Shown piece after piece: positions 1-7,600 of a stretch of DNA of 16,253 nt (positions are counted from its first letter, which is position 1; each line of letters starts with the position of its first letter). Origin of the DNA: an uncultured Lachnospiraceae bacterium (GTDB taxonomy: Bacteria > Bacillota > Clostridia > Lachnospirales > Lachnospiraceae); the NCBI GenBank assembly GCA_947631755.1, contig CANRMO010000029.1, positions 1 to 16,253 of the forward strand. The letters run 5' to 3'. The notes beneath the pieces were generated by a model, which saw only the letters and a program-made list of their open reading frames with translations, made no database searches and was not told where the DNA came from. The translations under genes were made by a program, and so were the position numbers.

Positions 1-572
1 TCTCTTTTGAGTGCGAGGAACAGGCGGGCATGCACATCCAGGAGGATCACTTTATCGCAGAGATCATTGATCCGGCTACAGGCGAGATTCTGCCGGAGGG
101 GGAGACGGGTGAGCTGGTGTTTACCTGCATCACGAAAAAGGCATTTCCGCTCCTGCGCTACCGCACCAGGGATCTCTGTTTCCTGACGAGGAAGAAATGT
201 TCCTGTGGGCGCACCCACATCCGGATGATGAAACCGAAAGGGAGAAGTGACGACATGATGATCGTCAAGGGTGTCAATGTGTGGCCGTCCCAGATTGAGA
301 CTGTGCTTTTGAACCAGGGATACCAGGCAAATTACCAGATTGTGGTAGACCGCATCGGAAACCACGACACGATCGAGGTCCAGGTTGAGCTGACGCCGGA
401 GATGGCAGAGAATGGCACTGTTTCCGTGGCGGACAGGGAGAAGAAGATCGTCTCAGGACTGAAATCCATGCTCGGCATAAAAGTCGATGTCAAGGTGGTA
501 GAGCCAAAGAGCATTACAAGGAGTGAGGGCAAGGCAGTCCGTGTCATCGATAAGAGGCATCTGTACCAGTGA
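1..572 (+). CDS. paaK: Phenylacetate-CoA ligase (PaaK-like), C-terminal part; 5' end outside window
   Basis: The reading frame is open from the left edge (first whole codon at base 3) to TGA at 570-572. The ATG at base 30 is therefore internal, not the start. About 189 residues remain of a family usually near 430. The visible C-terminal part carries EDHFIAEIIDPATGE, RYRTRDL, a CSCGR segment, GRSDDMMIVKGVNVWPSQIE and a final SEGKAVRVIDKR, which holds the expected catalytic lysine. These are hallmarks of the PaaK subgroup of adenylate-forming enzymes. The family activates phenylacetate or related aryl acids to CoA thioesters with ATP in the cytoplasm. In anaerobes such enzymes often accompany aromatic 2-oxoacid ferredoxin oxidoreductases, but the upstream neighbour is not visible. 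The substrate (phenylacetate, indoleacetate or other) cannot be settled here. Confidence 0.9.
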   Translation, partial: SFECEEQAGMHIQEDHFIAEIIDPATGEILPEGETGELVFTCITKKAFPLLRYRTRDLCFLTRKKCSCGRTHIRMMKPKGRSDDMMIVKGVNVWPSQIETVLLNQGYQANYQIVVDRIGNHDTIEVQVELTPEMAENGTVSVADREKKIVSGLKSMLGIKVDVKVVEPKSITRSEGKAVRVIDKRHLYQ

Positions 573-607
573 CAGCAGACAGATTATGAAAAAAATACAG
601 ATAGTGA

Positions 608-634
608 GGGGCGGTATTTTCGAAATACCGCCCC
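608..634. terminator. Perfect 12-bp hairpin between convergent genes; possible bidirectional terminator
   Basis: The arms at 608-619 (GGGGCGGTATTT) and 623-634 pair perfectly around a 3-base loop (TCG). The hairpin lies between the stop codons of the paaK-like gene (572) and the convergent amidohydrolase (659). On the minus strand a T-run (complement of 584-592) follows about 15 bases after the stem. On the plus strand only a weak AT stretch follows. Position and stem strength fit a shared transcription terminator, but neither side has the immediate U-tract of a textbook intrinsic terminator. Confidence 0.55.
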
Positions 635-658
635 GTGCCATATAAGAATATTTGAGGG

Positions 659-1507
659 TCACAGCCCGAGAAGCGCTGTGGCATTTTGGGAAAAGATCTG
701 TTCTCTCTCCGAATCTGAGAGAGGCACCCGGCGAACACGGGAGACATATTTCTTTTGCGATTCCCAGGGGGAGTCTGTGGCAAACAGGATTTTGTCAGTC
801 CCGTGTTTTCTCACAATGCGCAGGAAATCCTCATCCGATAAGTTGCAGGAGAGATACGGTTTTTCCTCCTGCCTCCCGGCCGGTGTGACCGGCCCGAGGG
901 CGAAAGCAGTGTCAAGCCAGACCGGCGCCCCGGCGAGATCGCGCTCCACATCGTCCCAGCAGGCCCAGTTACCCATGTGGGCGAGCACGAATTTTGTGGG
1001 ATGGAGTTCGTCGATAACATGTAAGATCTGGCCGACAGAGGCATAATTGTGGTCGTAGATCCCGATGTCGATGCCGGCGTGGGTCAGGACAATAAGCCCC
1101 AGGTCAGACGCACAGTCGATGATGCGCATCATTCGGATATCGTCGATATCCGTGTTCTGATATGCCGGGTGGATTTTGATCCCGGGAATCCCGTTCTGTT
1201 TCAGGCGGGACAGTTCTTTTTTGTAATTGCCGTAATCCGGGTGCATTCCCCCGAATGTAATGATGTGCTGTGCGGCCAGATTCTCTCTGTCTTCTATGAG
1301 GGCGCTGTTTACCTTCTCGACCTGGGCAGGATTGGTCATGACTGGGAGATTGACGGAAACATCTACAGAAGCCTCTTCCATAGATGCCACGAGGCCCTGG
1401 ACAGAGCCGTCAGTGAAATATTTCGTGTGGGAGAGCCTGCTCAGTTTTTCTAACACTTTAGAAGAAATACCGGCTGGAAATGTGTGGACGTGAAAATCAA
1501 TAATCAT
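659..1507 (-). CDS. Amidohydrolase family (Amidohydro_2-type) metal-dependent hydrolase
   Basis: The protein has 282 residues. The start is ATG at 1507, chosen because AGGAGG (complement of 1515-1520) lies 7 bases upstream; a longer frame back to 1540 would begin before this site. Metal-ligand motifs of a TIM-barrel amidohydrolase are in the expected order: HVH at 6-8, GMHP near 89, KIHP near 111-113, LTHAG (H143), LAHMGN (H177) and ATDSPW (D245). It is probably a cytoplasmic hydrolase or decarboxylase of the PF04909 type; TatD-like nucleases are the main alternative. The gene is divergent from the acyl-CoA synthetase and convergent with the paaK-like gene. A near-consensus promoter lies upstream. 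This could mean a role in processing the acid or ester handled by the adjacent ligases, but the substrate is unknown. Confidence 0.85.
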   Translation of the reverse strand: MIIDFHVHTFPAGISSKVLEKLSRLSHTKYFTDGSVQGLVASMEEASVDVSVNLPVMTNPAQVEKVNSALIEDRENLAAQHIITFGGMHPDYGNYKKELSRLKQNGIPGIKIHPAYQNTDIDDIRMMRIIDCASDLGLIVLTHAGIDIGIYDHNYASVGQILHVIDELHPTKFVLAHMGNWACWDDVERDLAGAPVWLDTAFALGPVTPAGRQEEKPYLSCNLSDEDFLRIVRKHGTDKILFATDSPWESQKKYVSRVRRVPLSDSEREQIFSQNATALLGL

Positions 1508-1548
1508 AAAAATGCCTCCTGCAGCTCTCAATTTATACATTTATTATG

Positions 1549-1577
1549 TTTCAATTTTACCTGATATATGATAGAAT
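1549..1577 (+). promoter_or_regulatory. Weak candidate promoter for the acyl-CoA synthetase
   Basis: TTTCAA (1549-1554) and TAGAAT (1572-1577) are spaced by 17 bases on the plus strand. The -10 is good and the -35 is poor (3/6). It overlaps the minus-strand promoter at 1568-1596, so the two RNA polymerases would compete. An activator would probably be needed for the plus direction. This is a tentative call; a nearby TAAAAT (1577-1582) is an alternative -10. Confidence 0.3.
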
Positions 1578-1596
1578 AAAATAAAAAGTTTGTCAA
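1568..1596 (-). promoter_or_regulatory. Near-consensus sigma-A promoter for the amidohydrolase
   Basis: On the minus strand, TTGACA (complement of 1591-1596) is followed by a 17-base spacer and TATCAT (complement of 1568-1573). This is a perfect -35 with a 5/6 -10 at ideal spacing. Transcription would begin near 1561, giving a leader of about 55 bases before ATG 1507. The promoter lies inside the 119-base intergenic region shared with the divergent synthetase gene. Confidence 0.75.
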
Positions 1597-1626
1597 TGGA
1601 TACCAAAAAAGAAGGGAGTATTACCT

Positions 1627-3261
1627 ATGCCTGTAACTGATCTACTGGAGAGAAATCATAAGTTATACAGCGACGAAGTTGCCCTGGTGGAGTTAAATCC
1701 ACTGATGAAAGATACGAGGAAGACAACGTGGAAAGAATATGACCTGGTGCAGCAGACCTCCCATGTCCCTTACCGGAGGGAGATCACATGGAGTATATTT
1801 GACGAAAAGGCGAACCGTGTGGCCAACATGCTGCTGGGGCGGGGCATTCAGAAAGGAGACCGTGTGGCGATCCTGATGTTCAACTGCCTGGAATGGCTGC
1901 CCATCTATTTTGGGATCCTGAAGACCGGTGCCATCGCAGTGCCCTTTAATTTTCGCTTTTCATCGGAGGAGATCACATACTGCGCCAATCTGGCAGAGGT
2001 ACAGGTCCTTTTTTTCGGGCCGGAATTTATCGGCCGGATTGAATCGATTGAAGAGGAGCTCAGCAAGGGGCGGCTTCTGATCTATGTGGGGGATGGCTGC
2101 CCGACTTTTGCGGAGAGCTATCGGGAGCTGGTGGCAGACTGTTCCAGCCAGCCACCCCTTGTCCGGCTGGAGGATGAAGATGACGCCGCTATCTATTTTT
2201 CCTCCGGGACAACAGGGTTTCCGAAGGCGATTCTGCACAACCATGAGAGTCTTCTCCAGGCGGCGCAGATGGAGCAGAGACATCACCTCACAGGCAGGGA
2301 CGATGTGTTTCTCTGTATTCCGCCCCTCTATCACACCGGGGCAAAGTTTCACTGGATGGGGAGTCTGTGCGCGGGAAGCAGGGCCGTCCTTCTAACCGGA
2401 ACGACACCGGAGATCATTCTGGACGCCGTGTCAGAGGAGCACTGTACGATCGTGTGGCTTCTTGTTCCCTGGGCACAGGACATTCTCTCTGCTCTGGACA
2501 GGGGAGATGTCCGGCTGGAGGACTATCAGCTCGACCAGTGGCGGCTGATGCACATCGGCGCCCAGCCGGTGCCTCCTACGCTCATCAAACACTGGAAAGA
2601 GTATTTTCCGGACCATCTGTATGATACCAATTACGGGCTGTCTGAGTCGACGGGGCCGGGCTGTGTCCATCTGGGCATTGAGAACATACATAAAGTCGGG
2701 GCGATCGGGATACCGGGATATCGTTGGGAGTGTAAGATCGTGGATGAAAACGGCAATGAGCTGCCACAGGGGGAAGTCGGGGAACTCTGCGTGAAGGGGC
2801 CGGGCGTCATGACCTGTTATTACAATGACCCGAAAGCCACCGGGGAGACCCTGAAGGATGGCTGGCTTTTTACGGGAGACATGGCGAGGATGGATGAAGA
2901 CGGTTTTTATTTTCTCGTTGACCGCAAAAAAGATGTTATTGTCAGTGGCGGCGAGAACATTTATCCTGTCCAGATCGAGAATTTTCTGAGTTCTTATGAG
3001 AAAGTCCAGGATGTGGCGGTCATCGGCCTGCCGGATGAGCGTCTCGGGGAGATCGCGGGGGCGATCATCTCGGTCAAAGAGGGGATGACGTGTACCGAGG
3101 AGGAAATCGAGGAGTTCTGTAAACAGTTTCCGCGCTACAAACGGCCCAAGAAGATCATATTTGCAGAGGTTCCGAGAAATGCCACCGGAAAGATTGAAAA
3201 GCCGGCCCTCCGCAAAAAATACGGCGCGGAACATCTTGTAGAGCGGCAGAACATGGGATGA
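1627..3261 (+). CDS. Class I adenylate-forming acyl-CoA synthetase (AMP-binding protein)
   Basis: The protein has 544 residues, full length for an ANL-superfamily ligase. ATG 1627 follows AAGGGAG about 8 bases upstream. It activates a carboxylic acid to an acyl-adenylate and then a CoA thioester. Visible motifs are the phosphate-binding loop SSGTTGFPK (192-200), YGLSES (336-341), GWLFTGD (412-418), the hinge region DRKKDVIVSGGENIYP (432-447) and C-terminal RNATGKIEK, with the catalytic lysine at 522. No membrane segment is apparent. The N-terminal 50 residues extend before the usual domain start. The closest families are medium/long-chain fatty acid or aryl acid CoA ligases; the acid is not readable from sequence. 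It stands next to an amidohydrolase and a paaK-like ligase, and 18 bases before a DNA glycosylase gene that is probably co-transcribed. Confidence 0.9.
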   Translation: MPVTDLLERNHKLYSDEVALVELNPLMKDTRKTTWKEYDLVQQTSHVPYRREITWSIFDEKANRVANMLLGRGIQKGDRVAILMFNCLEWLPIYFGILKTGAIAVPFNFRFSSEEITYCANLAEVQVLFFGPEFIGRIESIEEELSKGRLLIYVGDGCPTFAESYRELVADCSSQPPLVRLEDEDDAAIYFSSGTTGFPKAILHNHESLLQAAQMEQRHHLTGRDDVFLCIPPLYHTGAKFHWMGSLCAGSRAVLLTGTTPEIILDAVSEEHCTIVWLLVPWAQDILSALDRGDVRLEDYQLDQWRLMHIGAQPVPPTLIKHWKEYFPDHLYDTNYGLSESTGPGCVHLGIENIHKVGAIGIPGYRWECKIVDENGNELPQGEVGELCVKGPGVMTCYYNDPKATGETLKDGWLFTGDMARMDEDGFYFLVDRKKDVIVSGGENIYPVQIENFLSSYEKVQDVAVIGLPDERLGEIAGAIISVKEGMTCTEEEIEEFCKQFPRYKRPKKIIFAEVPRNATGKIEKPALRKKYGAEHLVERQNMG

Positions 3262-3279
3262 GCGGCCCGGAAAGACAAA

Positions 3280-3789
3280 ATGGTACTAAGCATGGAATAT
3301 AAAAATATCACCCACACATTTGACCCGGTGTGGGATCCGGAGTGCCGGGTACTGATTCTGGGGACATTTCCCTCTGTCAAGTCGAGGGAAAATAATTTTT
3401 ATTACGGGCACCCACAGAACCGGTTCTGGAAAGTGATTGCAGTGCTGACGGATTCACCGGTTCCGGAGACAATTGTAGAAAAGAAAGAGCTGCTTTTAAA
3501 AAACCACATTGCTGTGTGGGATGTGATTAAAAGCTGTACGATTACAGGCTCCAGCGACAGCTCGATCCGGGACGTCAGGACGAATGAGATCGGCAGTCTG
3601 CTGGCCGGGTCGGATATTTCTGTTATTTACGGAAATGGGGCAAAAGCCTGTGAGCTATATGATAAGCATATCCGGCCGGAGACGGGACGGGAAATTGTTA
3701 AGCTCCCCTCCACAAGCCCCGCCAATGCGGCATACCGCCTGGAGCGGCTGTGCAGTGAGTGGGAGGCCATAATGGCGTTTCTGAAGTGA
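3280..3789 (+). CDS. Hypoxanthine (deoxyinosine) DNA glycosylase, uracil-DNA glycosylase superfamily
   Basis: The protein has 169 residues. It begins at ATG 3280 after GGAAAG with short spacing; ATG 3292 is an alternative that would remove four residues. It has the compact UDG-superfamily layout: LILGTFPS (26-32) as motif 1, then NNFYYGHPQNRFW (38-50) with N47 at the position of the key asparagine of family 6, and LPSTSPANA (142-150) as motif 2. Family 6 enzymes excise hypoxanthine (deaminated adenine) from DNA and start base-excision repair; their uracil activity is weak or absent. The gene follows the acyl-CoA synthetase with an 18-base gap and no visible terminator, so it is probably read from the same transcript without a functional link. 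Family assignment is firm from the motifs; activity is inferred. Confidence 0.85.
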   Translation: MVLSMEYKNITHTFDPVWDPECRVLILGTFPSVKSRENNFYYGHPQNRFWKVIAVLTDSPVPETIVEKKELLLKNHIAVWDVIKSCTITGSSDSSIRDVRTNEIGSLLAGSDISVIYGNGAKACELYDKHIRPETGREIVKLPSTSPANAAYRLERLCSEWEAIMAFLK

Positions 3790-3841
3790 TGCTGCCGGGT
3801 GGGACCGGGTGCTGCCCGTCCGGCCAAAAGGAGGGATTCGC

Positions 3842-3992
3842 ATGGCGGATGGAGAGATTACATTTACATATTCTGCAGTTGTGCCCAAAGACGGAAAACC
3901 TTATATTGCAGTGATATCTGAGAGAGAATAAAAGTGATATTATTGAGAGAGCCAAAGGGATCTCTGGTATCCGCCACTGGTTTGGAGGGTAA
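3842..3992 (+). pseudogene. Remnant of a small conserved gene, internally deleted and frameshifted
   Basis: ATG 3842 has an ideal Shine-Dalgarno site (AGGAGG 3829-3834, 7-base gap). It opens a 29-codon frame ending at TAA 3929-3931, beginning MADGEITFTYSAVVPKDGKP. In a different frame, from 3915 to TAA 3990-3992, the sequence reads YLRENKSDIIERAKGISG and ends IRHWFGG. These look like the first and last thirds of one small Clostridia protein of roughly 70-80 residues (beta-strand start, helical end), with the middle deleted and the frame shifted near 3911-3917. The family is recalled, not searched, so this is an inference. The alternative is a genuine 29-residue peptide. Its 3' end is reused: GGAGGG at 3984-3989 is the likely ribosome binding site of the VanZ-like gene. 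Confidence 0.55.
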
Positions 3993-3993
3993 T

Positions 3994-4536
3994 GTGTTTG
4001 AACTGATCAGTACAGATATGATGGAGGTATTTGGCCGCATACCCGGTGGACTGGTTCCCGGGCTGGCGGCTGTCATTCTTGTTCTCCTGATGGAGAAAAT
4101 TTTCCGGCGTGAATTTCACATTTTGGCCGCCTGTCTCACCGGCTGTTTTGTGGTGTATCTGTATGTGATCGTACAGACTGCCTTTTTTTCGCGGGAACCC
4201 GGATCCCGGGTGGGAGGGATTGATCTCCGGATTCTGCCGGGGTGGAGAAACAACATATTTGTCTGCGTCTATGCAGTGGAGAATATTTTTATGTTTTTTC
4301 CTTTTGGGATGATTCTGCCGGCTCTGTGGAAACCCTGCCGGCGGCTCTCTGTCTGTATTTTGCTGGCGGCCCTGTTCAGTGCGGGGATCGAGGCCGCCCA
4401 GTATGTGACCGGGCGCGGTTACTGCCAGGCGGAGGATGTGCTGATGAATGCGCTGGGGGCCGCGGCGGGGTACGGTATCTTTCTCCTGCTGCGCCTTGCA
4501 AAAAATATTCTGTCCGGGAGAAAAGTAAAATTATAG
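3994..4536 (+). CDS. VanZ-like family membrane protein
   Basis: The protein has 180 residues from GTG 3994. GGAGGG (3984-3989) lies 4 bases upstream and the frame opens one base after the TAA of the decayed small gene. A longer version from GTG 3934 adds 20 residues that do not look like this family. About five hydrophobic segments are seen (near 22-35, 44-63, 93-112, 117-137 and 150-170). The VanZ signature is present: NIFMFFPFGM (98-106), GIEAAQYVTGRG (131-142), then AEDVLMNALGAAAGY (146-160). VanZ itself gives low-level teicoplanin resistance, but most family members have no known function, so resistance should not be assumed. Short spacing suggests co-transcription with upstream genes. 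A strong promoter after its stop separates it from the kinase. Confidence 0.85.
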   Translation: MFELISTDMMEVFGRIPGGLVPGLAAVILVLLMEKIFRREFHILAACLTGCFVVYLYVIVQTAFFSREPGSRVGGIDLRILPGWRNNIFVCVYAVENIFMFFPFGMILPALWKPCRRLSVCILLAALFSAGIEAAQYVTGRGYCQAEDVLMNALGAAAGYGIFLLLRLAKNILSGRKVKL

Positions 4537-4547
4537 GAAAGAACCAC

Positions 4548-4576
4548 TTGAAGTATGGTAAAACCTTTTGTATAAT
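4548..4576 (+). promoter_or_regulatory. Sigma-A promoter for the hybrid sensor kinase
   Basis: TTGAAG (4548-4553), a 17-base spacer and a perfect TATAAT (4571-4576) lie just after the VanZ-like gene. Initiation near 4583 gives a leader of about 36 bases with GGAGG at 4603-4607, 11 bases before ATG 4619. The surrounding 80 bases are clearly AT-richer than the coding DNA on both sides. Confidence 0.75.
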
Positions 4577-4618
4577 TGATATTATGAATTGTGTTGCGAT
4601 ATGGAGGACTAGCATAAA

Positions 4619-7600
4619 ATGTACACTGTGAGAACGCGTGGCAAAAAAAACAGGGGCGGTCGCTTTTTGGCGGCTGTTTTTGTAATGTGTACCGTGGTTC
4701 TGGTGATTTGCAGCACCGTATGCCGTGCGGGGGCCGCCACGCACGCGGGGAAAAAAGTGGTGCGGATTTCCTGTGGGGTCAATGAATTGCTGTCCTATGA
4801 CGAAGACGGCGATGTGACCGGGTACTGCAAAGAGTATCTGGACGCACTGGAAAAGGTCAACAATTGGCAGTTTGAATACGTGAAGTCGAACTGGTCCCAG
4901 GCGGTGAAGATGCTGGAGACGGGGGAGCTTGATATCCTGTTTCCGACCACGATGATGGAAGAGCGTAAACAGACGATGGAATACTCGGCGATGATCGGCG
5001 GCTATATGGCGCCGGGGCTTTTTGTGAGGCAGGACAGCAACTACAGTTATGGGGATTATGCCAGCTTTAACGGGGCGAAGATCGCTGTGACAGAATCCTC
5101 TTCCAACAGCGGCGATCTGAAAGAATTTGCCGAGAAGCACAATTTTTCCTATGAGCCGGTTTATATTGATTCTATGCAGGAGAAGATTGAAGCGATGCAG
5201 GATGGCCGGGTAGATATGGTATTGTTCAGCGCGGCCAACCGTGTTCCGGACGCAAAGGTGGTATCCGTCCTTGAGGCCTACCCTTTTTATTATACAGTAA
5301 AGAAGGGGAATACAGATCTCCTTGCGGAACTGAACCAGGGGATGCAGCAGATTATGATCAGCCATCCGAGCCTTGTGGGGGAGCTGTTCCAGGGCTGTAT
5401 TACGGGGGACAATACCCATCTTTTCGCCTTTTCGCCAGAAGAGCGCGCTGTCATTGAGAATAAGACAAAGATCACGGTTGGTTTTTATGAGCAGACAGAG
5501 CCTCTCGCCTATGTGGATTCTGATGGAAAATACGATGGTATTTATATTGAGATTGCAGAGAAGTTAAAGAGTGAGGCGGGATTGAATATAGAATTGTATC
5601 CCATCAGCAGGGACTACAACTGGAGCGATCTGATCCGGGACGGGACGATTGATTTTTATATGGGGGCTTCTGAGAGCATTTCCCAGAAAGATGCCGATTA
5701 TTTTGTGACGGATTCTTTTACGGAATATAAGACGGTTTTTGTGACAGAACACGATTTCAAGATCCAGGAAAAAAAGAAGGTGAAATTGGCGCTCACATAT
5801 GCCAGGGCGTATTGGGATGAGAATCTTCCGCCATATTACAGGGACGCGGAAGTCACTTATTATAAGACGGCCAGGGAATGTCTTCTCGCAGTGAAAAGAA
5901 AGAGTGCGGATGCAACTCTCTTAAATACTGTCGAGTTTAATTACCAGACAAAAAACCCAAGGTTCTCCTCACTGATCCAATGGGAGAATTACCGTTTTGA
6001 CAGCGGCACAAGCCTGGTGGCTCTCAAAGACATCGACCCGGCCGTGTTCTCTGTCGTGAACAAATCGCTGGGAGCGCTGACAGAATCAGAAGTGAGCAAT
6101 ATCGTGAACAAGCACATCAATATGCCCTATGAGGAGAAAGATTTCTGGGATCACATCTATCCGGCGAGAATGATCCTGCTCTATCTGTTATTTGTGTTTG
6201 CCGTCTGTGTGGCTGCTATATTTCTCATACGCAGAGTGAGGAGGAAGCAAAATGCTTTCCTGCTTGTGAACCGGGAAAAAGAAAAACAGCAATTGAGGAT
6301 CATGGCGGCACTCAGCCTGGATTATACCGTTATCTATTATGTAAATCTTGATACTGACCACTATTCCGTCGTTAAGAACCGGAGGGAAATATGGGACGTC
6401 TTCGACACGGCAGAGAGCGAACCGCGCATCTATTCACGGACGATCCAGGATTATATTGATGCGCGTGTCCTGCCAGAGTACCGGGAGGGGCTTGCGGACC
6501 AGATGGAGATTGGGGCAATCATCAGCCGCTTCAAAGAGGAAAAGAACTTTTCTATACGCTACCGGATAAACCCCAATGAGCGCGGGGAAGATTTCTTTGA
6601 GATGCACTGTGTGGATATCAGCACGGAAGAGGGCGAGCAGAGCATGGTGCTGGGAATCCGGTGTGTGGACAGTGCCGCCAGAGAAGAACTCGAACAGAAA
6701 AAGGTGCTGCGGGAGGCATTCGAGGCGGCAAACAAGGCAAATCATGCAAAATCGGATTTCCTGTCGAAAATGTCCCATGACATACGCACACCGATGAATG
6801 CGATCATTGGCATGACAGCGATTGCCAAGACGCACATTGACGATAAGGAGAGGGTGCAGGATGCCCTCGGCAAGATCACATCGGCCAGCCAGCATCTTCT
6901 TGGCCTCATAAATGAGGTGCTGGACATGAGCAAGATTGAGTCCGGCAAGATCTCTCTTACAGAAGAGGAGTTCAAATTGTCAGAACTGTTGAATAATCTG
7001 CTTGTCATGATCCAGCCTCAGATCAAGCAGCACGGGCACAATTTACAGGTGCGGGTTCTTGATATTGAGCATGAGGCTGTCATCGGGGACAGTCTGCGGA
7101 TCCAGCAGATGTTTGTGAATATAATGGGGAATGCCATCAAATATACGCCCGATGGCGGGACGATCAGTCTGACGGTCAGAGAGAAACCAGTGCACAAGCT
7201 CCGCTCTGGCTGTTATGAATTTGTGGTTGAGGACAATGGCATCGGTATGTCAAAAGAGTTTTTGAAGCATATTTTTGAGCCATTTTCAAGAGTAGAAGAT
7301 GTCAGAACCAGCAAGATCCAGGGGACGGGGCTGGGCATGGCCATCACCCAGAACATTGTCCGCATGATGAATGGGGACATTGAGGTGGAGAGCGAGGAGG
7401 GGAAAGGCTCTAAATTCACCATAACATTTTTCCTAAAACTGAGGGAGGAGGAATTTCCGCCCGAGGAGTTCAGCGGGCTTAATGTCCTGGTTGTGGATGA
7501 TGATGAGATCTCCAGTGAGGCGACCAGCCGCATGCTGACGGAGATTGGGATTGACAGTGAATGGGTGACCTCCGGCGAGGAGGCGGTGGAGAGAGTGGCG

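Noticed and set aside
2431..3234. Minus-strand open frame (267 codons) inside the acyl-CoA synthetase gene
   Set aside because: It lies entirely antisense to conserved ANL motifs and shows no domain or start signal.
3794..3824. GC-rich stem-loop after the DNA glycosylase gene
   Set aside because: The arms are short (5 bp outer, 4 bp inner) with mismatches, and A-rich ribosome-site DNA follows instead of a T-run, so a terminator is not supported.
3934..3993. Upstream GTG (3934) start for the VanZ-like protein
   Set aside because: The extra 20 residues lie over the C-terminal part of the decayed small gene and look unlike the family. GTG 3994 has GGAGGG directly upstream.
4584..4631. 15-codon ORF beginning at about the predicted transcription start of the kinase
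   Set aside because: It would be leaderless or nearly so, overlaps the kinase start in another frame, and shows no regulatory codon run, so chance is the simpler explanation.
4376..5419. Long minus-strand open frame (347 codons) opposite the VanZ-like gene and kinase start
   Set aside because: It is antisense to two well-supported proteins, spans their promoter region, has no ribosome binding site or recognisable domain, and has a composition rich in His/Arg/Pro typical of shadow frames.
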